DNA of 64,000 bases from Scilla litardierei (lineage: Eukaryota > Streptophyta > Magnoliopsida > Asparagales > Asparagaceae): the NCBI GenBank assembly GCA_030789695.1, contig CM061142.1:145795637-145859636 (forward strand), written 5' to 3'. This document shows positions 21,584 through 32,818 of the stretch, in pieces; position 1 is the stretch's first letter, and each line of letters opens with the position of its first letter. Under the pieces are notes generated by a model, which was not told where the DNA came from, ran no database searches, and saw nothing but the letters and a program-made list of their open reading frames with translations. Position numbers and translations under genes: made by a program.

Positions 21584-23829
21584 TTATGAGGAGAGTTTGG
21601 ATTTGAGCTGAGAAATTCTGTCCTGAAGTAACCCCTTATGAGATTCTAGTAAGACCCTCTGACTTTGAAGAAGAAGAAGCTTCTCATCCACATTCTTCAC
21701 ACCTCTTTCAAGCACACGAATATCTTCCAGTATAACCGACTGTTCATCCACAGGAACAGATGAGGATTGAGGCACTTTGACACCAGATGCAGAGGCAGAT
21801 GGGGGGGGGGGACCAGGAGACATAGGCACAGACGGTTGAGCAGATGCAAAGCCTACTGATATATCATCAATTTTACCCACTACTGACTTGGTAGTAAAAC
21901 TGATCCCTTCACATGTCAAGGCCAGCTCAGATGAGTCAGGGACAATACTTTGAGAGAAAAGCACCATGGATATGAGAGAGGCATGAGGGAGAGATGAAGA
22001 TGGTGCAGAGGACTCTGAAAAAGAGAGAATGGAGTCAAATATAATCCGACCCAGATTGAAGGGCTTCTTTTTTCCTACAGCATAAATCAGCTTACACATG
22101 GCCTTGGTGACAATAGACATATTTGAAGTAGGAAGCCAATTTCGAGTAGCAATTCGATAGAGTAAGAAGAATTTTGCAGTCAGAGCGAAATTCCATAAGC
22201 GGGTAGATTCTGAGAGTAAGGCCACTTCAGAAATTTGTTGATTACGGAAGGGGAGAAAGGAACTATTTTGCCCTTAATGAATGACCTGAAAGCCCATCTG
22301 GATGCAGAATCCCCAGAGGATTTGTGTAGATTGCAGTAAAATTCTCGAACTAAAACAGGATAAAACGTTGTAAAACAGCTTGCAGCATGAAATAGGTCAA
22401 TCTCCTTGAGAAAAGATATGAATTGTGTCTTGGCAAACGAGGAAATAGCTAGAGATTTTTCTCCAAGAATGGACCTCTCAGAGTATGAGGGCCATCTTTT
22501 CTGGCACGACTTGTCAAAGAATTGTTTTGACAAGGCATTGGATGCAGAAATAGTAGAGGAGGAGGGAGAACCAGAAGCGCCAGCGGCTTTGGATTTCTTA
22601 GAAGGAGAAGGAGTACACAACCCAGATGAAGCAGCACGCTTACGAGATTCAGACCTTGTTTTGAGAGGGTGAGAGTGAAATGGATCCACACTAGGATAGT
22701 CAGCTAATGGGGCTCCTTCTTGAGCATCACTCCTCTCTACATCAGCAGACGGTCTGACATTTGATGCAACATTATTACTAGGTCCAACATTGGCACACTG
22801 AGTAGTAACATTACAAGGGGAATGAACAAACACTTCTTCTTGTACTGTCACAGGAACCTCAGCCAGAACATCTTCTTCATAGGCAGGAGACTCATGCGAC
22901 ACATATTGAAAAACTGGGCTCACCATCATTGGGATTTCTACAGAAGGAATCTCATCAACCACAACATTTGTTGGTCCAGCACCTATATCCACATCAGAAA
23001 TAACCTCCTTTTCTGGAGCAGCAGGAACTTCACAACCTTCACAGGTCACATCATTGTTGTTAAGAGACAACGTATCAACCCCTCCTTCAATATGCGAGTC
23101 TGCACTACCCATAACTCCACTACCACCATTATTGAGAGAATCACCATGAACTCCACTTCCTGAGGGATCACCACTGGCACCATGACCTTCAGTACCTACA
23201 TCAACAAGAATGGATTCAGCATCCTCATCAACATTCATATTGGGGATTTCAGCAGACAAAGAGGATTCAGAGTCCGAGATCTCCACAACAACAATTTCTG
23301 AGATTCTCACTGAAGTTCTACGGTGATTCCAGGTTTTGAGGATGATCAGGTCATCAAAAGGCACTTGCACACTCAACAATTTTCCACGCACATTTTTAAG
23401 TTTGAGAGAGCCAATACGAACTCCAGATAAATCCAACCAAGAAACATCCAATTTGCGCCCAGTTCGTCGGAGGTACCAGAACCAATCTTGAACAGTTACA
23501 GGATGAGGAAAACTCTCATCTCCTTCAGATGCTGACATTGAGGGATTTATCGATAAAATTGGAATATCAAGAATTGGGGAGAAGACAACCACAGCCAAAT
23601 TCGAAATGGAGCAAGAATGCATGTTATCATTAGACATTGAGGACGAGATAAGTGGAGAAATACCAAATGGAGAAGCCCTAGGGGCACGAGGGACTGTCCC
23701 CTTTCGTTTAATACGAGAAGACGAAGACGAGCAGGAACATTCTGAGAAGATGCGGCCTGACGAGAGGAGCGGCGAGGATTTGGTGAGGGTTTCTGACTCT
23801 GCGCATGCTCCATACTTCAAAGAAGACAA
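21584..23829 (-). pseudogene. Sirevirus third ORF (env-like / plant transposon protein)
   Basis: Two overlapping minus-strand frames (23829-22180, 549 codons; 22225-21584, 213 codons) form one product broken by a frame change at about 22180-22225. The N-terminal part is Ser/acid-rich and low in complexity. The middle (about 22500-22200), with FYPVLVREFYCNLHK and a conserved Trp-rich segment, resembles the putative plant transposon protein domain found downstream of Sirevirus pol. The C-terminus has a heptad-like coiled coil (LERGVKNVDEKLLLLQSQ). A run of ten G at about 21800 encodes a Pro stretch. The start is uncertain because a parallel frame (23813-23547) also carries plausible N-terminal sequence. 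No clear signal peptide or transmembrane helix was seen. Confidence 0.75.
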
Positions 23830-24048
23830 GAAATTCCTTTACCGAAAGAAAATCAAGAACCCTAAGAACACTTAACAGCCCCCTTTTTTGAAATAATCTT
23901 GAGAAGCGAAGAGCGCTGAGAGAACCAACCAGAATAATAAATGCTAAGAAAGTAAGGAAGTAACCAGAATCTACCAATAAAATACACTCAGACCCTTCTC
24001 TAAATTGCAACATAATGTACAACATTATGTACAACATAATGTGCAACA

Positions 24049-26143
24049 TTAGATACGACACAGCCCAAGAGCTTGTCGTAATTCTTCAAATCTGCTGGAG
24101 TCCAAGGGTTTTGTAAAGATGTCAGCTAACTGACTGGTAGTTGCAATATACTCCATGACAAGAACCTTCTTTTCCACCAGTTCTCTGATGAAATGAAGTC
24201 GAATGTCGATATGCTTGGTCCTGGAATGTTGAACGGGATTCTTGGATATATTTATGGCGCTCTGGTTGTCACACAGAATAGTCAAGACAGCTTGCTCTAC
24301 ACCGTAGTCTGTCAGCATCTGTTTCATCCACATGAGTTGAGTGCAACAGCTTCCTGCCGTAATGTATTCAGCCTCAGCAGTGGATAGGGAAATAGAATTC
24401 TGCTTCTTGCTGTACCAGGAAACTAAATTGTTTCCAACGTAGAAACATCCTCCTGTGGTACTTTTTCTGCATTTCCTGCCCAATCAGCATCACTGTAGCC
24501 TGAGAGTAAGGTATTAGTGTCTTTAGAATACCAAATACCATAGTTAGTCGTCCCGCTGATATATCTTATTATACGTTTCACAGCAGTGATATGAGATTCT
24601 TTAGGACAGGCTTGGTAGCGGGCACATACCCCAACACTAAAACTGATGTCTGGCCTACTCGCTGTTAGATACAGTAAACTTCCAATCATACTTCTGTATA
24701 ATGTGACCACTACTGGTTTCCCACCATCATCCTTAGACAGCTTCTCAGTTGTGGACATATGGGTGCGAACTTGCCGAGCATTTTCCAGGACAAACCTCTT
24801 AACAAGATTTTTAGCGTACTTACTTTGAGATATAAACACTCCATCACTAGATTGCTTTACTTGAAGACCAAGAAACATGTTTAATTCACCAACCATACTC
24901 ATTTCAAACTCTTTCTGCATGAGGACAATGAATTCACGCACCAGCTTTTGTGAAGTTGATCCGAATACTATATCGTCCACATAAATCTGAGCAACAATAA
25001 CCGCTGATCTGGATCTTTGGACAAATAATGTTTTATCTGCTCCCCTTCGTTCATACCCTTTTTGGAGAAGATATTTGGTCAACCTCTCATACCATGCTCT
25101 TGGTGCTTGTTTCAGACCATAGAGAGCTTTCTTAAAACAGTAGACATGGTTAGGTAGAAATGATCTTCAAATTCCTTCGGATGTTTGACATACACCTCTT
25201 TATTTAGTATCCCATTCAGAAACGCATTCTTCACATGCATCTAATGGAGCTTGAAATTGAAGCTGCAGTCCACTGCTAGAAGTAATCTGATAGATTCCAG
25301 TCGAGCTACAGGTGCAAACGTCTCATCAAAGTCAATACCCTCAATGTGAGTGTAGCCTTAAGCCACCAGACGAGCCTTGTTACGTGTGACATTGCCCTTC
25401 TCATCGGTTTTATTCTTGAATATCCACTTTGTCCCAATGACATTCAACCCTTTCGGTCTCTCTACTAGACACCAGACATCATTACGTTGAAATTGATTCA
25501 GCTCTTCTTGCATGGCTAACACCCAGAAATCGTCAAGAAGTGCTTCCTTCATACTCTTTGGCTCGACACTTGAAAGGAAACAGACATACCCGGCAAACTC
25601 ACGATAGTTGAGTTGACTAGTACCTCTTGTTCGAAGACCATCTTGAACATCGCCAATAATAAGCTCGAGAGGATGATTTCATATGACTTTCGTGATTCCT
25701 CTTGAGGAATGAATTTCATTTCCCTCAGACTGTGGTTCCTCTATGGATGTTGACCCCTGTGGTACAATATTTTGTTCAACATTACCTTGTGTTGTATCCA
25801 ATGTCGTAACATTTTGTTCAATATAATCTTCTTCTTCATTGCCTTCTTCCTGAGGAACTGTCCCTCCACTTATAGCAGCTTCACCCTGCTCAAAGTCATC
25901 GATAACAACATTGATTGACTCCATCAAGACATTAGTGCGATGATTTAGCACCCTGAAAGCACGGCTGGTAGTAGAGTATCCAATGAATATCCCTCTATCA
26001 CTCTTAGCATCAAACTTTCCTTTAGGGGTCCGATCCTGCAAAATGTAACATTTGCTTCCGAAGATATGGAAGTAAGATACATCAGGTTTTTTACCTTTCC
26101 AGATCTCATATGGCGTTTTCTCCGTTCTGGGTCTTAGATACAC
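24049..26143 (-). pseudogene. pol: Sirevirus pol, 3' half: integrase tail, RT, RNase H
   Basis: Reading leftwards, 26143-25679 is the integrase C-terminal part (RTEKTPYEIWKGKKP, GIFIGYSTTSRAFR). 25552-25358 begins RT (WCLVERPKGLNVIGTKWIFK). RT continues at 25082-24423 with catalytic YVDD in QIYVDDIVFGST and the LTASRPDISF block. 24483-24049 is RNase H (SLSTAEAEYI, CDNQSAI, ADIFTKPL). The RT start frame ends in a stop where Gln is usual (25355), another lies near 25240, and frame changes occur near 25155 and 24450. The upstream end at about 26162 is cut by the nested Athila; the missing part resumes at 37014. Confidence 0.92.
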
Positions 26144-26162
26144 TCTATTTATAGTGTAGCAT

Positions 26163-27771
26163 TGACGTGCCCCCGGTTTGCGAGCCGCAAATGGCCGGGG
26201 ACCCGCGTGAGGGTTTAGAAATTTGTAACCGCAAGCGCATGGTGTTGTAGTGTGGCTTGGGGGTCGAACACAGGGAGGCTAGGATGTGCTTATGTCAAAG
26301 AGTACCGAAATCACCCCGTGGGCGAGCTAGCCCAGATCGGATGGTGGGTTGTCATGGTAAAGGAATGCAAGGTATAAACAATATGAAAATAAAACCCGGG
26401 ACTTTGGTTTCCACTCCAACGAGCGACTCTCGCCGATACGGCCTACGGGTAGGATGGCGATCGGAATTAGGGTCTAATGGTGAGACGTTGCCTCTAAAAG
26501 TGGTACCGGCATCCCATGGGCCCGATATTCCGGTCGGTGCCCAGGATGATATACCGGATTTCCCGGGTTCGATCAGTGGGCACTCCCGTGTCCATTAACA
26601 CTGATCGTCTCTGGGAGCACTACGCTCGCAACGATAACTCCCAACGTCTCATCCTGCGGCTCCCGCGCGCTAGGATTCGGCGTCTACGCTAAGGGCGTGA
26701 GCTATGGCTAGGGAGTCAACCGCCAAGTTTATTCCTCCTTGGCCCAACGGTTAAAGGCGGTCTTTTTCCCACCGATGACAATAAAACACCCTGCGTAACC
26801 GTTAGATTCCTAATCCCTATCGATTTCCTAACCCTATGGACGCATCGGGAAGAGCCCCCGAAGGGGTTTCCGCCAAAATCCCAGATTTGGAAACTACTCA
26901 CAAATATTCATTAAAAAGCGATCTAAACGAAAATGAACCGTTAAAATCATAATCAGACAATAGGAATGCAAAGGTAGTAAAGCAATTAAGATAATACTAA
27001 AGTTTTACAAAGATCCGAAAACTTACAAAAACAGGGAAATTACAACCGTCACGAAATGAAGAAAACAGTAAAAAATAACTAACTCCCGAATCTGGGAAAC
27101 CTAGGGTTGTATTTATAGAAAACGGCGTCACCCGATCGGTTGACAAGTCAACCGATCGGGTGAATCGCTTCGCAAATTTACAGTGCAAAGCGGGATTTCA
27201 CCCGGTCAGTATGAACCGGTCGGTTGGATCTTGGTGCGGTCGGTTGGATCTTGGTGCCGACCGGTTGGATTTTGGTGCAGACCGGGTGAGGAGACCGGTT
27301 GGAACTTCGAGTCTTGGCTGTTGAAATTCAGCTACAGGTGAACCGATCGGGTGAAGGTCACCCGATCGGTTGGCAATAAGCTCCGAATTCCAGAGACATT
27401 GAGCTTCTGACCCGGTCGCTGAACCGACCGGGTGACTTCTCGTGAGCTCCAAGCTGCGTCTGGGTGGTGCACGCGTGCATCACCCGATCGGTTGGGGGTG
27501 TCCAACCGATCGGGTGAGGGGCTGAAAGTTGCAATCTTCGTCGTTTGACCCCATGGGTCACGCGTGACTCCTCCCATTGCTCCGGGGACAAATGATATCA
27601 TCGTTTTATGCCTCAAATGCCAGTAAACTCCTGCAAAACACGGAAAACACGGAAACGTGAAAGAAAACAAGAAAACACAAAAAACACGAGAAAACGAATA
27701 TAAGACGGCGGTAAAATACGGAAAACACGGAAGAAAACGTGCGTAAATATATGAAATATAAACGCACGTCA
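26163..27771 (-). repeat. 3' LTR of the nested Athila
   Basis: On the minus strand it begins TGACGTGCG and ends GGGGGCACGTCA. It pairs with 35403-37013. It contains about 14 copies of a TCACCCGATCGGTTGA-like word between 27127 and 27515. Minus-strand open frames inside (for example 27332-27925) are not genes. Confidence 0.97.
27127..27515. repeat. Palindromic motif array in the nested Athila 3' LTR
   Basis: About 14 occurrences of CACCCGATCGGTTG or its complement CAACCGATCGGGTG, with variants having CCGGTCGG or CCGACCGG cores. They are irregularly spaced and in both orientations, some as close facing pairs (27128 and 27147; 27340 and 27359; 27480 and 27501). The 8-bp core CCGATCGG is self-complementary. 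Confidence 0.9.
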
Positions 27772-29411
27772 AAATCCCCCAAGCTGAACTCTTCCTCGTC
27801 CTCGAGGAAGACGAGTGAGAGTAGGAGCTCGGAGGGGAAAAATAGAGAGAAAGAGAGAAAAAGAAAACTCTATATCCTAGATCGCCCGTCAGGGCCAACA
27901 AAATCAAAAACGACACACCAAGCAAGCAAACGCCAAATCACATCACTAAACCTAGGAATACGAGTCCAAATAAGTGCCGTGGGCCCACGCGGTGAAGCGC
28001 GAGTGAGTGTGGTCGCGCGCTAGCAGTCGGTGTCACTATCTACGATGTGCAGTAAAGCTCGATATACACAAATCCAGGAAACGACCCAAATACTGATTCG
28101 AATTGAATAAAGCGGTGAATATTAGTTCAAGCATGCACGAGAATAGAGAGAGAATCGAAACATGTCATGCGTCGGGGACTCCACAACTAGAGTTAAGGAA
28201 ATCACTCCACTATAGCCTAGATAATAGCTAAAAAGTTCCTAAGCCAAGTTTTTTCGAAACCGATGGGGGTTGAGATGATGTGGAGAAGAACACTCGGTGC
28301 AAATTCTCGCCTTCCCTTTATTCTCGGCAAGTAGGAAAATATTCACACGTGAATTTTTTTTGGGTTTTGGGCATTTGTATTTTTTTTGGCTTTTTGGCTA
28401 TACAAAATTTTTCTTTCTTTCTTTTCTCTTCTTTTTGGGTTTTTCTTTTCTTTTCTCCCTTTTTTTTGGATTTTTGTGTTTTTTTGGCTACACACATGTG
28501 TACTCTCCCAAGTGGGAGAACGGTACACGACGAGGGGATTTCACCAAGTAAAACAAAAAAGAAGTCGGAATCTAAACACTTGGGCAAAGGAAACTATTCT
28601 CGCTAAATAGAGCATGGGCTAAATGGGTTATCCTAGTCCTTAATTATGGAATCCTGACACATGCGAAATGAAGCGTACGATATATATAGCATGCAGAAGA
28701 AGCAGACAGTAGAAGCAAATACCGCATATTCATATCGAAACATGATAATCTAGGGGTCATTCCTAGACAGGTATATAAAGTAAATCACAAAGCAGAAGCA
28801 CACCAAACAGATAGGCACGACACACGACTCACAAAAAGCTAAGTGGACCCACGATGCGTGAAATGCAAGAGAACTCGAAATCCTAGGGTTAGTGAATGTG
28901 ATTATCGATGCTATGCTAGGTGTGTGTGATTTTGTGGCAATTCATCATATGGTTCATCTCTAGGAGAAAGAGATAAAAAGAAGAAAAGAAAAATAAGAAA
29001 CACGATGAAAACGGCGCAAAAACGAAAAAGAAAGACTCAAATGACGCACAAAGTGCGACTCCCCCAAGCTGAATCTTGCATTGCCCTCAATGCAATAAGA
29101 GTGAGTACGGGAGGGCAATGAAAATGGGGGGGATACGCACCGACACAAAAAGAAATGAAAAACGAGGAAAACACAAATACGAAACTGAAAATAAAAGAAA
29201 AAAAAACAAAATCTAACCACACGACACGAAAAACGAAATAAAACCATACGACACGGCAAAAAGGAAAACAAGCACACACACGCAAAGAAAGTAAAACACG
29301 ACTACACACCAAAAGAGACGTCCCCCAAGCTAGACATGATAGTGCTAGCAATGAAATATGAGTGAAAGTGCAGAAATATGCAAGGGGGGTGTCACAAAAA
29401 ACAAAGAGAAA
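27772..29411 (-). other. 3' non-coding region with three PPT-like/stem-loop modules
   Basis: On the minus strand AGCTTGGGGGA occurs near 27785, 29071 and 29330. The first adjoins the 3' LTR and is the likely polypurine tract. Beside each copy lies a short inverted repeat or a degenerate version of one (TTGCATTG/CAATGCAA at 29087-29097) and then GAGTGAG-like sequence. 28350-28500 is a T-rich plus-strand tract (A-rich on the coding strand). No gene. Confidence 0.7.
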
Positions 29412-31470
29412 TCAAAAATCAGGAGATGGTGAATCCTCGCCCTCCTCGGAAGAGGGAATGGATGGGTGGGTGGGGGAAACAGGTGGTGTGTGGAGAAGCG
29501 GGGAAAGAGGTGGAGGAATAGGTGCATCGATGGTGTGAACGATGGGAGGAGTGTCGGTGGAGGTGGGTGGTGGTGGAAGGACGGCGATCAAGGCGGTGGT
29601 GAAAGGAATAGAAATGGGGGGAGAAGATGTGATGGTGACGGTAGTGGGTGGGGGGGGGAGAGATTTGGACCGCACCGGCAATTTCCTGCGGTGCACATAT
29701 GATGTGACAGTGGAGGAGGTAGAAGGTGGTGTGGGTGCGATGGAAGTGGTCGGGAGGGGGGACGTGGATACCGGGATTGGAATAGACGAGGGAGGGGGAG
29801 ATGATCGCCTAGGTGGGGGTGGGGGAGGTGGGGATGGGTGGAATGGCGGAGGAGAAGAATGTGGTGGGGGAGGTGATGGAGGTGGGGATGTGTGGGAGGG
29901 TGGAGGAGAAGATCGTCGAGGTGGTGAAGGTGGAGGTGGACCGTGGATATGAGTGAGAAGGCGAAGAATGGCGGCCATGTTCCTCTCAAGTACGAGGAAA
30001 CGTGGGTGAGTGAGAAAGGAGGACGGTGATGGGTCCGAGGGGGTAGAGGACATGGCGAGATCACGGAGGGCAGCGACCTCCCTCTCAAGAGCAAGACGGG
30101 CAGAGACCTGGCGGTGACCAAAGGATGTGGACTGACGTGAGGCAGAAGTGGTGCCGGCAGGTAATGTGGAAGTAGTACCGGTGGCAGTGGTCATGCCGGC
30201 ACTGGACACGAGGCCAGAAATGGCTGCTAAGAGGTGCTCAGAAGTGATGGGGCCAGGAGCAGAAACAGGGCGACTCGGGCCAGCCCCCATATCTCCCCGG
30301 GACGCAGGAATATCCTGCTCGCCTAAGTGGGCGGTGGGGGAAGGAGGTCTACGTGCGTCAGGGGGAAGGAAAGGAAGGTGCAACCCCTCAAAGAACTCAG
30401 GGTCGGGCGGAAAAGTCCAATCCGCCACGATAGCCACAGTCATACGAGCGGGGTTGGGGAGAATAGTGTAGGGGCAAGGGGGGTGGCCGTAATTGAATTC
30501 AAAACGACCATCGGGGCGGGGCCTAATCATGTGAATGTGCCGCAGGACGTCAAGATCTAGACATGAGGGTCCTGCGGCGACGGGAAGACCACGGGGGATA
30601 TGGATATTAAACGGGGGGTAAGAAACAATGATAGTGATAATGCCCCCATAGCAGATCTTGCCCTTCCCGGCCCTGCTAATTTCGAGAAGCTTGTAAACAA
30701 GCCAATCGCCAGCATGGACAGGGACAACCGGGGCCCTGAAACTAACTCCATCATCATCACGAACAAAGGGGAAGGTCATGGCCCAGAGAATAAAAAGATC
30801 GGGGATAGTCACGGTGCCTGGCTCATCCCGCGAGAAAAATGCAGATGATATGATCCTATGGGCCAGACGAAATATGGGATGGATGATGGAGGAGGCCTTG
30901 GCCTTACCCCGGGGATAGCGGCGGAGTATGGTGAGGCGGAACCAGAAATTATCGATGTCAAATTCCAGGGGATATCCGTAGTGACGGATAGCATCATTCC
31001 CTAGAATAGGGAAACCAAATATATCGCAGATGGTGTCTAGGTTTGTGCGAATGGTTTGGTTACACACCCGAAAAGTGACGGTCGACCCCGACTCAGAAAC
31101 GAGGGAAGAAAGGAATTCTAGGGTGAGTGACGGGTAAGATACCGCAGAGTCATTAAGGAAGGCCAACCAACCTAGATTAGCAAAAAGAGTCTCGACCTCG
31201 GTGAATACACCGAGCTCGACGAGTGATTGGGTGTGGGCAAACTTGGTTGATAAATGCCCCCGAGTGTCAAGCCTGCGGTAGAAGTCTTTCTGCTCCTGGT
31301 TCCTAAATATGTATCCATGCGGGCCTAACATGGGGTCCACAGGGGGATGATAGGTGTGGGAGGGGCAAGTGTCAGTTCGCGTGTGAAGGAGGACGTGTTT
31401 GTTTACGTCTCTTACGAGACGGTTCTTCCTCCCGCAAGATACCTTTTCCTTTATCTCTCTCCCGGGCCAT
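29412..31470 (-). pseudogene. Env-like ORF of Athila (ATHILA ORF-1 family)
   Basis: The long minus-strand frame (709 codons counted from 31541) contains the conserved core of the Athila post-pol protein: YIFRNQEQKDFYRRLDTRG, a LFANLGW segment, LTLEFLSSL and FGFPILGND. The likely true start is the ATG at 31468-31470 in another frame (MARERDKGKG). It carries a basic SRKRRKQTR patch typical of a nuclear signal and stops at 31372-31374, so one indel near 31375-31400 separates start and core. The C-terminal third is Pro/Ser-rich (29440-29960). It is called env-like by position; neither a signal peptide nor a convincing transmembrane segment was seen. A role in envelopes is not established for plants. 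Confidence 0.85.
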
Positions 31471-31919
31471 GTGTGTGTGGATGATGCAAATGGGTGCAAA
31501 ACACTATTAAAGCACACGCACACAAAAACCAAGCAAATCAAATATTAGGGTAAAAATTGAAATTCGAGAAGTGGAATAAAGTTACCACGTAGCAATTAGA
31601 GCTTCCCCGCTTGTAGATGACCCAATGCCGTGTAATGGGAGAAGTGTGGAGCCGCGGCACTCTTTTTTCAGCAAAAATTTCGAAAGTGGGGGTTGGTATT
31701 GGGAATTAGGTTTAAAGAAATGAGAAATAGGAGAGGGAAAGAGGGAAATGGATGGTGAGAGCCAAGGGGGAGTTGGAGAGAGAGGTTAATGGAGGGTTTG
31801 AGGTTGTGGGAGAGGAATTTTGGCAGTCGAGTGCTTGGAAGAAGGCGAAACGACGGAGAAACGGCGAGATCGGGTGAGGGATTGTGAGCGGGTGGGTCGG
31901 GGGTATTTATAGGTTTAAG

Positions 31920-32280
31920 TCGAAACGATCGGGTGAGTTTTCACCCGATCGGTTGACATTAGGTCGAAATTTGATGCTGAAAAAAATGCTACAGGCGACC
32001 CGATCAGTTGAGAACCCAACCGAACTGTTCGCTGCTCCACAGATTTTCCCAAGAACTCAGAGTTTTTCACCCAGTCCCTCAATCGGTCTCGCATTTTGCC
32101 ACCCGGTCGGTTGACGAATTCTGAGATTTTTCCGAGAATTCCCCCAGGTCACCCGGTCTGCTCACCCGGTCACTTCTTTCTTCAACCGGTCGGTTGATTT
32201 TGTGACAGACACGGCTGTTAGCTGATACATCCCAACCGATCGGGTGAGTTATCACCCGGTCGGTTGAGGCCTTGTTTTCT
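31920..32280. repeat. Internal copy of the palindromic motif array upstream of the env-like ORF
   Basis: The CACCCGATCGGTTG word family found in the LTR recurs here about ten times: 31926, 31940, 31999 variant, 32100, 32154, 32165, 32187, 32234 and 32252 among others. Copies are in both orientations and about 450 bases upstream (minus strand) of the env-like start. 31471-31919 is otherwise non-coding. It is not a simple LTR copy, because the surrounding sequence differs. Confidence 0.85.
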
Positions 32281-32818
32281 GCAAAAACCCAAAAATCTCC
32301 TAAGTTTCACGACAGAAGTTGTTGCGGCTGGATTATTTATAAAAATAGATAAAAATAAAGTAGAAAAAGTCCTAAAAAGTGAAGCAAAAGTTTAGAACAT
32401 GGGTTGCCTCCCATGAAGGACTTTTGTTTAACGTCGTTTAGCTTGACGCCCGTTGATGATTTTCATGGTGGGCGATATGGGTGATGCCCAAAATCTGGCA
32501 TCTCTTCAGCTCCAGAGGTTGTGGCTATTGGTGTAGTCGGCGGCTGCAAAAAGATTTGCTCGACTACCCTCCTTTTGTTGACAGGATCCGGGGCTTCTCC
32601 CTCAAATTGGCGTCCATCGCCATCTTTTTCAGGATCCGGACCTCATCGCCGGTGAGGTCCATGGGTTCTTTCCATTTTCTCCTCGTAGGAGGAGACTTAG
32701 GAAATCCGGGAGGGGTCACATGTCACACGACCGCCTCATTAGCCACTTCATTCTTAGGGGATCCAATTTGCTCTCCAAGGTCCCCCAATCTATCGGGGGG
32801 ATTCCTTGAGAGCACTTC
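32281..32818 (-). other. Linker between protease and env region; pol deletion site
   Basis: Only broken frames are seen. A minus-strand stretch around 32400-32470 reads AKRR...VLHGRQPMF, a phrase often found after integrase in Athila-like elements. The pol deletion therefore probably ends near here, with its other end close to 32819. Confidence 0.5.

Noticed and set aside
29466..30471. Gly-rich plus-strand frames opposite the env-like ORF
   Set aside because: Shadows of the Pro/Ser-rich C-terminal region on the minus strand.
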